A stretch of DNA of 64,000 nt from Isoetes taiwanensis (taxonomy: Eukaryota > Streptophyta > Lycopodiopsida > Isoetales > Isoetaceae). The position numbers were made by a program, and so were the translations under genes. The notes under the pieces are model-generated. The model was not told where the DNA came from. It saw only the letters and a program-made list of their open reading frames with translations, and did not search any database. The stretch lies in the NCBI GenBank assembly GCA_021234155.1, contig JAJEKV010000015.1, forward strand, positions 2,824,852 to 2,888,851. The letters run 5' to 3'. Position 1 is the stretch's first letter. Every line of letters starts with the position of its first letter. Below, in pieces: positions 45,502 to 56,919 of the stretch.

Positions 45502-45714
45502 TCATCCCTCTTCTTCTGCCTCAGGAAGCATTGGAAGTGCAGGATCTAAAGGAGTGTCATGACCACTACGCTCAGAAAAAATCTCAAATCTTTGCATTCG
45601 AGGTTGCAGCTCCAGCAGTAAGTCTTCACATGCCTTTAGCTCAATTTCAGTTTCTGCTAGTTCCTTATTTAATTGATTCAGCCCAGGCAACACTGTACCA
45701 TTTAGCTCTTCATC
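45502..45714 (-). pseudogene. coiled-coil exon of the transposon's minus-strand gene
   Basis: LNQLNKELAETEIELKACED then LLLELQPRMQRFEIF predicts a coiled coil. It ends in an acidic proline-spaced tail (HDTPLDPALPMLPEAEEEG) and a stop. The tail resembles the end of the segment at 13078 (DAPVLEPVIPAFPAA) in spacing only. A perfect tandem of AACTAAAAGATGAAGAGC-type sequence (two copies) sits at its start (45705-45750). Confidence 0.5.
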
Positions 45715-46019
45715 TTTTAGTTACCATTTAGCTCTTCATCTTTTAGTTAAACACAACTTAGAACACCCCTCTGCTTTGCTTTGGTTCTTTGTCATGATTG
45801 ATTGCCATCTGTGAAAATCAGCTCTATGCTTTTATCTCCATCAACTCAATCTTTCTTTTGATATCATTTTTCCTATCCTCGTTTGCTTGCAATCATTGCT
45901 TGCATCTATCAAATCTAGCTGATGTTGCAGCCAACCATTCCTTCACAAGTCTGCCATAGTGCGTAAAACAAACACTATGTATATGTGACCTCTAACATAA
46001 TGTAAGCCCGTCTTCGATG

Positions 46020-46540
46020 GAAACCACAACCACACACCACACAACACAAGGTACTCTCTACACACCACTACATACCATACACCACATAACATGGCCGTGA
46101 CAATACACACCACACAACACTGCGTGGTGGTAGCAAGGAGTGGTGGGACATACCAGCGGGGTGGTGAAGTGTGGTGGTGGTGGTGGTGGTGTGTGTGGTG
46201 GTGGTGGGGTGTGGTGGTGGGGTGTGTGGTGTGTGGGACATGGTGGAGGTGGTGATGGGGGTGTGGTGGTGGGGTGTGGTGTGGTGGTGGTGGGGTGTGG
46301 TGGTGGTGCGTGTGGTGGTGGTGGATTGTGGTGGGTGGGACATGGTGGAGTGTGGTGGTGTGGTGTGGTGGTGGTGGAGTGTGGTGGTGGTGGAGGAGGG
46401 TGGTGGTGGTGGTGTGTAGTAGGGTGTGGTGTGGGACATGGTGGAGTGTGGCGGTGGGAGATGGTAGAGTGTAGTGGTGGGAGATGGTGGGGGTGTGGTG
46501 TGGGACATGGTAGATGCCAACAACTCACCCTCACCAGAGA
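46020..46540. repeat. CCA/TGG low-complexity array, right
   Basis: CA-rich (46020-46110) followed by (TGG)n-type sequence (46119-46540). Read from the right transposon end inward on the minus strand, the order is CCA block then TGG block, the same as at 13915-14410 read from the left end. The two arrays are therefore in mirror orientation within one element. Confidence 0.95.
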
Positions 46541-46799
46541 CCACACATACCTCATCATCGATGCGGCATCCATTGCACGAAATGCCCCAGAGATGGCATC
46601 ATAGAGACACAACATGACAATGTAAACAAACATGATGCAAAATGGTAGTAGACATACGATTCTTGAAGTGGATTTGATGTTACCTTTTACCGGTGTTGAT
46701 AGAAACAATCTAGGTCAAGCTTGAGATTTTTTTTACATTTTAACACAACTAATAATTGAACATACCTGCAATGGCATGTTTTGGTCTCGAACATTGCTC

Positions 46800-46972
46800 T
46801 TTTACCTTTTTGATTGTGAGTTCAGATTGAAATGTGGTCTAGAGGAACTGATTTGGTTTTTTTCCCTATCATCTTTATCATCCTGGTCACTTTTACTATT
46901 TTCCTCACAGTGGGGTTGGATTTGCCTATGCTTTCTCTTGGATCTAGAAGAAGCTGACCTCTCCTTTCTCAT
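46800..46972 (-). pseudogene. charged exon near the right transposon end
   Basis: MRKERSASSRSKRKHRQIQP, then EENSKSDQDDKDDREKN: basic, then acidic, disordered and nuclear-looking. It is in the same frame as the 47024-47296 exon but separated by stops. Unknown function. Confidence 0.45.
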
Positions 46973-47023
46973 CCGGGAGTTTTATAATAATCAGAAGCTC
47001 TTCCAATTAACTTGACCTCCCCT

Positions 47024-47296
47024 TTATATCGGATAATAAGCCCTTGCCCGAGGTTCAGGGCCATTCCACCCCATGTATGTGGTTTCCACTGTAATTCTTT
47101 GGTAAATTTGCATGAGCTCTTTATATTGTTCATTGCTCAGATTCTTCAACTTTGTACAAGAAAACATATGCCTTAATTTTTCAGTTTGAACAAACATTTG
47201 GGGAAAATACACAGCAGATTTATTTGGAACTCTGTCACCCCAAAGCTTCTTTAGATCTTCATGGGGCACAATCTCTTGTTTGAGGAGAGATTTCAT
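47024..47296 (-). CDS. unidentified 90-codon gene next to the right transposon end
   Basis: ATG at 47296 is the first good start about 245 bases inside the right TIR. The product begins MKSLLKQEIVPHEDLKKLWG, contains AVYFPQMFVQTEKLRHMF and ends GPEPRARAYYPI. Conservative codon use and an aromatic-rich pattern suggest a real small protein or first exon. I recognise no family. It would be transcribed from the right end towards the FCP1-like part. Confidence 0.6.
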   Translation of the reverse strand: MKSLLKQEIVPHEDLKKLWGDRVPNKSAVYFPQMFVQTEKLRHMFSCTKLKNLSNEQYKELMQIYQRITVETTYMGWNGPEPRARAYYPI

Positions 47297-47539
47297 CGTG
47301 TAACCGATTGGCGTTCAATTTGACTCCATTAGGGTTCAATGCGGTAAAGAAGCGGCAAAAAAGCGAGAAGAAGAGGTGATTATTCCTTAATTACCGAAAT
47401 GAGGGACAATGACATGGCATAAAATTCAAAATAACCGAAGCTCATTAATTCGCACTCCATGGGTCTAAAACGGTATGCACCACCCGATTCTACCACAAAG
47501 GTGGTGCCAAAATCTGGCATCAAAATGCGGCTTTTTGAT

Positions 47540-47561
47540 ACACCACAGCGTGCTTTTACCC
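47540..47561 (-). repeat. right terminal inverted repeat
   Basis: On the minus strand: GGGTAAAAGCACG, then CTGTGGTGT. The subterminal part again shows CACCACCTTTGTGGTA, close to the left-end CACCACTTTTGTGGTA, so similarity extends beyond the 22 bp in a patchy way to roughly 90 bp. Confidence 0.9.
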
Positions 47562-47858
47562 GTTGAGAAATCAAGAATGGAAGAAAAACAACATGCAGAA
47601 AAGAAACATAGAAGGTGTTGAGATGAATTTACTCCAAGATGGTTCAAGTTGACCGGAGAAGTTACCCTCACACCATGAGGTGACTTAGACATTTATGGGT
47701 ATACTGGCAAGTATCATGAGGAGAGGATTGCCAATCGCAACTCGGTCCCAGTAGATATTGAACGTCTGAAGCAAACAAAATTCCACCCATGGCAATATAG
47801 TGGCGTGGAACCTACCTGCAAAGCTCCTGAGGAATCTTCTGACGAATCTCTGTTCTAA
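47562..47858 (+). pseudogene. oxysterol-binding-protein-related protein, exon right of the transposon
   Basis: Directly after the right terminal inverted repeat the plus strand reads VEKSRMEEKQHAEKKHRR, then DEFTPRWFKLTGEV, GDLDIYGYTGKYHEERIA and FHPWQYSG, and ends at TAA 47856-47858. These are the last ORP blocks (the KSRLEEKQRAEKK helix, TPRWF, GKYxExR and the terminal PWQY). One frame runs through the whole exon but has two TGA stops, before DEFTPRW and in place of the Trp of TPWGD. It joins SKTSA of the left exon in frame if a single G is shared. The stops probably arose after the insertion killed the gene. Confidence 0.92.
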
Positions 47859-49468
47859 AAAACCATTTCACCTGTATATTGTCGAATCTGGCGCACATAT
47901 CATTCTTTTGTTGTATTTTATGAGAAAGCAGCTTATAGCAAAATGCTGGTAGATAATTGATTTAGATATCTTCCCTATTTCACGAGGTTACAAGTTGTAG
48001 CTATTATAGTGTTTGAGATTTTGTAGGTATATTAAGTATGTGGTTCCATGCAAATGCATGGATCTTCATCAAGTCACAATGACATGCTCTCTGCAAGTAA
48101 TTTATTATTTTCAAATCCATTCATTTAAAAGAAAAACTAGCGGTAAGGCAGGCTTGAGGTAAAGGTTTGCAGTGCTGGTATTAGGTCATGGGGTAGGTGT
48201 GTACAGACAAGAAAAATCTTTTATACATATTTAAAATTGAAGAAGAAAGGAAGATAAGAGGATGATTAGTTGCACTGCATTGGGGATACAACCAATTTTT
48301 GCTTGGTACTATTTCCACTTTAGTTGCGCATAGGCTTCATTTATAGTTTTTGCGGACTACTACATTGGCAACATGCTTTTGGACCCATGATGGCTCCATT
48401 TACAAGCCTACTTAGGATATATTATATAGGAGTAATGCAAATGGAGAAAATCTAATGTTTATAGAGCTTGAACAGGGCAATACAAACTATAATGTATCTA
48501 GATTGGGTTCTCTTGTGGTAGGTTAGATGCCTTAGTGGGAATTCATATTTAAGTCGGACAATACACGAGCTCAAACAATTGAGAAACATCAATGTAAATT
48601 ATGTGGCATGAATTTATTTATATTCTTATTCTATTCTATTCTATTCTATGAACCTATTTTTTAGGTTAGAGAACTATCTCAAACGAGAATGTAGCAGAGG
48701 AATTTTTTATTTAAAAGTGACCTCTACCAAGAAAGTTAAGAGCACAAGAACAAGATTTTTAGGGACTATGATTGAAGAAAAATAACAAAAGCCCAATCAA
48801 TGTTCACTTCATTATAACGTTGAAGAAATAGTATTCATATCATAGACTACACATGAGAAAATTAATACGGAAGGTGTTAGCATGGATCTAGCGTAACAAC
48901 TATGCCATATTAGCTTAAGGGTAGAACCTTACCACATCAAAGAATGTCATGAGCTTGCTTAACATGGTGTGAGCTCAAGCGAGAAAGCCCACTAGAGGAT
49001 CGAATAGAAAGGAGAGTGTAGTTGTGGTAATTGTAACTTCGCTTTTATTTGCAATTTAACAGGTTCTAGATAAATGTGTATTAGCTTTGTTCAGCTCTTT
49101 GGCTACTTGTGTTCTTGTTCGTATTCATCTTCATACTTTGTCAAGTCACAATTTCAATTGGTTACAACTATGTTGATAATTTGCACTAGAGGATTAAATT
49201 GCATGTTAATCCTTTCGTTCTTCAATACTATTGTAAAGCGACACATACTTTTTATTGTATCAGATTATGAATATTCATTATAGCCTATTGATGGCAAAGA
49301 TCTACAATGGCAATTATAAAATGTCGAATAAAGTGTTTGCTTTATCTATAGGATCACTTTGGACTAAAATATGTTATCACATAACCATTACGTCAAAGAT
49401 ATTTATTCCATACATCATGTGCCAATGAAGCATGTTATTACAACTTCCAACAAGAAAAAATGCCTCGA
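47859..49468. other. ORP 3' flank and intergenic sequence
   Basis: No further ORP coding sequence after the TAA. 48518-48651 is a relic of the LINE-B 3' end with its pentanucleotide tail. The rest is AT-rich without recognisable genes. Confidence 0.6.
48518..48651 (+). mobile_element. LINE-B 3'-end relic
   Basis: ATTTAAGTCGGACAATAC.. and CATCAATGTAAATTATG.. parallel the 32380-32430 end of LINE-B (ATTTAAGTCCGGGGCCTC, GACGTTAATGTATA). It closes with the same (TTCTA)n run at 48626-48648. Confidence 0.65.
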
Positions 49469-49481
49469 TCCACGACCCTTG

Positions 49482-50837
49482 TTTTTTTTTTTTTGAAGGG
49501 CGTGAAACTTTATTAATCATCGAGAAGCGAGCACTTGAGATGGGGGGTGAAAACCCGGTGGAGGAATTGTCCCTGAGCAAAACCACCCTCCACCTTACTG
49601 CACACAACATGTAAATGAGTTACATATAAGTGTTAATCGGAGGTAATGTACCCAAATCGATTCTTCACTTCATCCTTTCGGAGGAAGATATATATACGCT
49701 TTGGCGATCGTTGCTTAGCTTCAATAAGCACTTGAGCATCGGGGGCTCTATGGCCCTTGAAAATAAAAGGTTTCTTCTTTTCCGCGTTGACCAAATGATC
49801 CATCTTTGAAGCTAAGTGAAATGCCCTCTTTGCCATATTGTCCCAAGAACTTGGGTACAACTGCCAATAAGACTTGTTGACTATTCAAACTGCAATCAAA
49901 AGACTCGAAGCCACAACCAAGCCCGGTCTAGCATCTTTGGCATAAGAAGAAACAATGCTCGATTGTCTCATCCCTCGAGCGCATAAAGGGGCATGTCCGC
50001 GCACCTCGGGGCGAAATTTGTGGACCAAAACATTGATGCGCACACATCTATGGATGATGCGCCACCACAAAGCCCGACAACTTTGGATGAAGTAACTTGT
50101 CCCAAACCGGTTCAAACTACTTTGTTTGATTATTTGGTACCACCAAAGACCATTTTTGTGAGGGGGGCAACACCTCTGCCTTAAGAAGGATCTTATACAT
50201 AGAATTCACCAAATGCTCAGCCTTAACATTCTCATGAACCACCGGAGATGGGAAGCCACTACTTGTGGTATAGGAGGAAGAATGGCAATGGGTAAATGCA
50301 TAAATTAATGCGATCCCATCTTAAAAGAAGGAACTTTGTCAGGAATTCTTCCCATGTCGTGCAATCGTGTTTCAGCGTACCATGCAGAAATTGTAAAAGC
50401 ACACTGCTAGTTTCAGTATTATTTGTGTCGAGGGATGGCCCGATGCTACCAAAGCATGTCTGTTTGGTTATCGCCCAAAGGGATCCACCAACAACTAGCT
50501 CGGTAAAACTTCTTGCCATAGGGTGGAGATGGAAAAGCGTCGCACAATATTGCAAGCATCAAGCAACCCTCTAAGGAAAGGAGGCGCGTTAGGATAAAAG
50601 CGACAACGGATAGAGCCCGTGGGGAAGCGGTGCCTTGATAGAAGGAGAGCCAAAGGAGACACAAAAGCTGCAATGATTGGGGCCCAGTCGTGAGCGGGAG
50701 ACACATCAACATTATTCAAGATCCTCCGGATGAACTTGGAAATTAATACTTTGCTCTGTAGGAGAAAGTCGATCATCATCGAGTCCCCCCGATTGCTTTG
50801 GTAAGATGCACTTCACCCAACCTGACCTTGACATCAG
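49482..50837 (-). mobile_element. LINE family C, 5'-truncated, with target duplication
   Basis: TCCACGACCCTTG occurs at 49469-49481 and again at 50838-50850, exactly flanking the element. On the minus strand it ends with AATAAAG..TTCAAAAAAA, poly-A against the left duplicate. Frames at 50259-50900 read GWVKCILPKQSGGLDDD, then LQSKVLISKFIRRILNN, the GWxxWxxLxxPKxxGGLGxxD and NxALLxKxxWR blocks of plant LINE ORF2 C-termini. Shifts between them make it a dead copy. Confidence 0.9.
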
Positions 50838-50850
50838 TCCACGACCCTTG

Positions 50851-53800
50851 TTGTCGGCCGTGTTGTGGATATCCCCAAGTGTAAACCACATTTGATGCAT
50901 ATATAAGAATATTCATTTCTAGGATGGGTCCTATGATACAATCAAGTGGCGAAGTGAAGTGGTGTTCTCATTGAGCTTTGTAAAATCGTTGAGTACAAAA
51001 TGATTCCCTATTAGGGGTAGAACTTTTGAAAAACTTGAAATTTGAGTGCTCTGAAACTAGACAATCATCGAGAGCACAATGAAACTTCGGGGACTACATG
51101 ATAAAAGATGATTCATTCGCCGCTTGGTCTATGCAAAGTGAGAAAAAGCTGGCGGCCAAGCTTCTCATCGGGATGAAAAACCCGCCCTTTCGGGTTTTCG
51201 AGGAAAACCCTAATGAAAGCGATCGTCAAAAGCTCTCAATGAATGCCGCTAGCATCGTCTGCCGAGAAGTGATACAAACAAACCACTAGAAAAACAAATG
51301 CAAATTTCAACCCCACCATGCCATTGCTGAGTGAACAAGATGAAGAAACCCAACCATAATGGGCGGGGCAAGAGATACCACCTTGACAAGATAGAAAAAG
51401 ACACCCCGGCATGAACAACGAAAAAGAATTGACCCGGAGAAGCGTGGCATATAAAAGTGTGGTAAGTAAAGAATGGACCAATAGAACTTTTATGAAAGAG
51501 CAAAGTATCGACTATGGAAAAATTATATGTCAAGAAAAATTTGGTAAATCGAGAAACATAACTATCCATGCCAAGCGCACATATGTAATGGCCGGACTTA
51601 CCAACAAACCATGAGTAAAAGACACCAACCAAAATCGTGTTACCAAGACTGAAGATCTAAGATGCAAAGGATGCAACAACCATAAAGGATGCAAAGATAG
51701 AATTGCATAGAATCGTTGAGCAATGAACCTATAACGAGCCTCGAAAGGAAGAAGGGCTTAACAAAGGTGATATAACAAAATTGATCAAGCATGAAGAAGA
51801 AAAGCGAAAAGTCAACACGAAAAAGAGGACAAAACATTATGGGACAAGATAACCATAACATAGACCAAAAGCGTCGAGCAATACAAAAATGTAAAATAGA
51901 AATTGGAATGAAAAGGAAATAGAATGAAATCACGAGAAGTATAATGAACATGCAAGGAGAAATAGAAGAATTAAGGCGTTTATAAGCTAATGTCATACAA
52001 TGCAAATATATAATAAGCCCTCAAAAAAAGCTGAGATCGTATGACACAAAAGCGTGCATGGGCCCTCAAAGGGCAACCCGGGACAAAACAAGCGGGAACA
52101 TATGAAAAAAGCGCATGCATTGGCCAAACACGAGGGGGACCACATGGATAGAACTAAAGAACCAACAGGTAATCCAAAATAACTATATGGACATTCCACG
52201 GCATTCAGCGTAATTAGAGACATGAAAATGAAAAATAAATGAACAAGCCCGGTCTATCAGAGCTTAATCATAGCAATAAGTTAAATGGAATGTATGAATA
52301 TGAGTCCAGAAAGAAAGGAAATTGCATGACATATAGAACAAGCATCGAAATAACGAACCTAGTTGGAATCATGCAATGCACAAAGTTCCCAAAAGGCAAC
52401 CGAAACCATGCAATACACATATCATCTACTAGATATATATGCCCAAAATGATATAGTATAGAAAGTCGGAGACAAAAGCGTATAAATAAAACCATAGAAA
52501 GCCCCAAGATGAATTTAATGTGAACATGGCCAAATAAGCGGTCTAGAGAAAGAGATATGGCAATCAACACATGGCCTAAAAGCTTGAAAATTACATAATG
52601 CACAATCTCGAGGCAGGGGGTGCAACATGACAAATGTACATGGCAAACCCGCTCTCATGAAATTGATGATTCGAGTTACAAAAACAATGCAATAAAATCT
52701 CAACCGAATCATTTCGAGGGAGAACATACGGAAGATCATTATGCGAGAATCATGTGAATCAAAGGGACAAGCGAAGTAAAAAAGTAACTATCATATATGA
52801 CAACAAAGCATATACACATCTAGATAGCGGCTAAAGGGCACCTAATGAACAAAGGGGCAACACATGTATCGTGGGAAATATCATGCATACGCATACATGT
52901 AAAGCTTTAGCACCTATGCACGAATACTTCCAAAACTAAAAGATATCGAGGAGGAGAAAATGACTCTACTCGACTCAAATCGGACTAGAGAATAACACGC
53001 AACAAGAAGGGGGAACGGTTACAACAACAATGCAAAAATATTAGAAAGAACATACATACCATGTTCAAGTCCCTTGTGTTGATGCAAAGGTCACTTGCCA
53101 CGCTAAATGTCGATGGTGCTAAACATTTCGTGGTTGAAAAAACATGCTTGATGCACCATGGTTGTATAGCAAAATCACACGTTTCAAATCAAAACAAGTC
53201 AATTTCAAGACCACAACTTACTTGCCAACAACCTTCCTAAGGGAACTAGCCCTACAAGATGTAAGAAAATAATCTCGCAGATATAAACCATGTATACAAC
53301 CAACACGACCAAATTTATAAGGACAAGAAGCGTAAAATAACTTTCGAGGCGGACAAGTTGCCAAGACAAAAAGCGCCTAGCGAGGAGACATACCACGTGG
53401 CATCTTCAAAGTCCCATAAGCTCTAGGGTATAACATAAAACCAAGAGATATACACTTGTTGGCCTTAAAGCTATCTTTCTATAATAACTCTAAGTTCAAT
53501 TATGATAATTCACTACATCTAATGTTATACCACAACCATAATGATGACAAGAACTTCTTCTATCACAAGGCGACCTGTTCTCTAATCATAACGAAAATTG
53601 ATATCCTTACATAATCGCCATCTTTGAACCAACCACGAGGTGTTGAGTAATATGGGGCATCATAAAAGTGCATGCAATAACTAATACTTTCACATAGTGT
53701 TAGCAATAACATAGAAGCTATAAAGCCCAAAGAGATTTTCTGAGCAAGACAAGAAAAATTCAAAAACGGGGCCACTAGACAGACAAAAGCACAACAACGC

Positions 53801-55429
53801 CCTAAGAGGAAGTATAGCAAGACAAACCCTACAAAATTCACAAATAAACTTAAAATGAAAGCGAGGTCATCCATAGAGGGCAAGGATAAGCGGCGCGCTG
53901 GTATCCCTGCCCTAAGATAGAAAATACAAAACAATGGAAGAAGCGGTGGCGAATCGGCCGGGGTGCCGGATGCATGTCGAATCTGAGGCTAGATCACGGT
54001 GAGGATATGCGCAATCGCCAAACGACCCATCAAGAGAGTAAAGGAAGCGAAGCTTCGATCAAATTAGTACGACGAACTTCGGCCGGAGGTTGCGGCAGAC
54101 ACAGGGTTAATCGAAAGGAGATTCATAAAGAGAGGCGGAAAAGGGCATAGGACATTGGTAGGATGCGGTGAGGAAGGCGCAACCCTCGGAAACCGATCGA
54201 GACAAAGGCGAAAATAGAGAAACACGATAGGATCGCGAAACAAAGGCGGAAAATAGAGAAACAAGATAGGATCTGCCGATAGGATCGAGAGACCAAAGGC
54301 GAGAAAATAGAAACAAGATAGGGATCGAACTTCAAGATATCGAGAAAATAGATGATAGCCCCGGAATGCAAGTTGGACCCTCTCGGGAATGAAATGAGAA
54401 CTGAAAAACAGGAAACCCGAGGAAGAGAGATGCAAACGACCAAACCAAGGGCGGGAAGCGCAAAAGATATGTAACGAGGGACCCATAAGAAAAACCGGAA
54501 GAAGCTGGAAGCAGCGATCTAGAAAACCCACTTGAACCGGATCAAGCGAAGAACCGGAAGCAAGCGATCCAAAAAGAAGCTGAAGTAAGCGATCCGGAAG
54601 AACCACTCGGAACGGATCAAAGCAAACCAATCGAATCAAACCTACTTAGAATCGTGAACCGTAACCAAACACACGAAAAAGAACACACCAAGTCATCAAA
54701 ACAAACTAACCTTTGAAAGCCAAAGAACCCGAAAAGCCAAATAACCCGAGCAAGGCGGTGTGACCTCGGAAGACCCGAGCAAAGAAGGCGACACCTCGGA
54801 AGCAATCCATAAAAAGGTAACTTAGGTAGTAGGTAGGAGAATAGTCTTTTTTGTGGTGGGTGGGATGGGATGAAACTTGTGGAGACAAAAGAAAAAGAAT
54901 GAAAAAGGAGCTCAAGAGAATGATAGATGATTTGGAAAGGAAGAATGAAGCCCGTATAAATAGGAGAGGAAGGCGTCCCCATCCAAGGAATGTCCGGTTC
55001 TATTGCTATCACAATAGAACCGTGGCATTTTCTTTTACTAGCCCCCTTTCATTTTATTTTTTTTTTGCCCCTAGCTAAGATGTCGATAATACGAGAAAAG
55101 GCTGCGGACATTATTTGGATCCCATTGTATCGATCTCCATCATGACAATGTCAACATCAAATCTGCGGGGAACCAAGCATAATGATATTATAATAGATGT
55201 CATCCTTTTCTTCCGTTTGCTAGCTTGCATGTAACTATTTAGCTTATCTCCTTCACATAACAAAATCCAAACATGTAAATCATGTGCCGTTAGCATGTAA
55301 TATAAAATTGCACCATAGATGCATTTAAAGTTGCGACCATCAAGATATTTCTTCTCACAAAACTAGTTGGCTTTTCTACCTTCAAACTTGCTTTCTTCTC
55401 CACTAGACTTCTTGAGTTCTTTCAACCAT
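50851..55429. other. long purine-rich stretch without recognisable genes
   Basis: From about 51050 to 54900 the plus strand is markedly A- and G-rich. The many minus-strand frames are Phe/Leu/Ser-rich consequences of that skew. Short AAATAGAGAAACACGATAGG-type units repeat at 54205-54345, and GAAGAACCGGAAGCAAGCGATC-like units at 54485-54610. A TATAAATA stands at 54955. It may be the decayed interior or LTR of a retroelement, but no protein signature supports this. Confidence 0.55.
54995..55022. other. perfect 11-bp hairpin
   Basis: CGGTTCTATTG and CAATAGAACCG flank a 6-base loop, about 40 bases after a TATAAATA on the plus strand. Function unknown. Confidence 0.8.
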
Positions 55430-56919
55430 TTTGGTAGTAGTATCGGGGTTCATCGGGGATGCCCTCTCTCCCCAACATTGTTGGGCTTTACATTGATCAA
55501 TTGGAAAGGCGGCTGGCGATAATGGGGCGACGAGCTCACCTTCTCCACGAGATCATCAGGCGGTTAATATATCTTTGATGATGGGCCTCTAGCTTATACA
55601 CCGGTCACCGGCCGGACATACAGCGACATCTCGATGCCACGGACACGATACGCCAAGCAAGCGATATCGCATCAACTTTGGCCAAGACTAAGGTAGTTCT
55701 CATATCATCCTCCGTCGATAGAGGATCCCCATCATCGATTCACAGAAGGCGAGAATGTGGAAGTGGCATCCACATACAAATATTTGGGAGTGGAGTTTCC
55801 TTCTACTATGCCTTTGGGACACATCCATGACTCACAGTGGCCGGGCTGGAAGGCACTATATGCAATGCAAAACAATAGTCATAGGCGGAGTTGTATGATT
55901 GGGCCCATCAGTCACACTGTTTAAAGTCTTAGTGGATTTTGTCCTTTTATCACGGGGTTGAAGTATGGGGCCGATGGTATCCCTCGCTACTTGGAATGAC
56001 TTGGGCAGTCTGAGAAAGTCTTTTTAGTCACGAGCACTAGAGGTGAAGTCCACATACCCATATCAAATTCTATTGCGGGGATGGAATTCTTGCCTCTTAG
56101 AGGTGACCCTTGATTGCCACATTGTCTATTTTCAAAAGGTGGTCAATATGGGCGATGCTCGTCTCTCTAACCTAGCTTATATCATGGCAATGGGGCCTTG
56201 GCCTCAAGGCCATGCTTGGAGGAAAAGAGAGCTCAATGGTTGGCTAGATGGAATGTTGAAGCACGAGGTGCATACATGTGCAAAGCGAGCTTATATGCGC
56301 CATCGCCATGGCTTGGCGCTTGCTTCCTCAACAAGCTTTGGGATGCCGGTGCCCTTGAGCAGGTCAAGACAACACTACCGGCGCCACATAAATCCCACAT
56401 TGGAGCGAGGCCCGCCAATGCTATAGCGTACCTACTTGCTCATGAAAAGGCACACTCATTGCCTCCATTAAGCGCACGAAGCACACCATCTTGAATTGAG
56501 GGGGCCGGATGGATTGGTGAGCCCACGCCCGGGGCGGGCTCATCAATCTTTGCCAAATGCAAGTCATTAAGGATGAATCTCATACCCTTCAAAGTTGCTT
56601 GACATATGATCAAATCGGACCGATATCTTTGAGTTAGTCAGGCCCTAGCCGGCCACTACATGTGACATTGAGTACGGCCCCGTCTGCAGTCTTTGGAATC
56701 ATACCTTCGAGGGAGGTTATGGACATGTGAGATCAGCTATGTCCTCGGGCACACCTTGACCGTATATATACATTTATTTCATGATGATGTATACAATATT
56801 TCTTATTCTTTGCCATGGTTTTCCCTCGAAAACCCGCGCCGGTGAGGGGTTTTTAACTTTCGACGGATAATAAGTTTGTTGCGCTCCTCCGGTTGGTATC
56901 GGTGGATGATAAAATCATT
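55430..56919 (+). mobile_element. LINE family A, copy 2
   Basis: Plus-strand homologue of 6100-7965, sharing GGGATGCCCTCTCTCCCCAA (the GCPLSP codons), the segments encoding VVNMGDARLSNLAYIMAMG and RAQWLARW, and the GC-rich 3' end finishing GATAAAATCATT at 56919. A (TTTC)n run follows at 56920-56945. Frames are broken. 5'-truncated near 55430. Confidence 0.85.

Larger units (their letters stand above)
11650..47561. mobile_element. multi-gene TIR DNA transposon, swollen to 36 kb by nested insertions
   Basis: The ends are inverted copies of GGGTAAAAGCACG extended to 22 bp with one mismatch. They stand exactly at the two broken edges of an ORP coding exon. Subtracting LINE-B with gypsy-1 (17972-32447) and gypsy-2 (32920-44881) leaves about 9.5 kb. 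That core carries a DDE-type transposase on the plus strand and, on the minus strand, an Ulp1-like protease, an FCP1-like HAD phosphatase, an unidentified segment in the transposase intron, and further exons next to the right end. The target duplication is one G or nothing. The transposase group is known from animals and plants; I know of no described member with an FCP1-like gene. Confidence 0.85.

Noticed and set aside
46058-46708. 216-codon Pro/His/Thr-rich frame and its antisense partners
   Set aside because: Same cause: low-complexity array, no domain, no start or splice context.
11650-47561. Reading the gap in the ORP gene as a giant intron
   Set aside because: The left edge could pass as a donor (GTAAAAG), but the right edge is ACCC|GTT with no AG, and both edges are inverted copies of one repeat.
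11650-47561. Treating the two TIRs as ends of two separate elements in opposite orientation
   Set aside because: The ORP coding frame continues from the left outer flank straight to the right outer flank, which requires one insertion.
52268-54639. Hydrophobic minus-strand frames resembling membrane proteins
   Set aside because: Phe/Leu/Ser content follows from the pyrimidine richness of that strand; no conserved motif and frequent frame changes.
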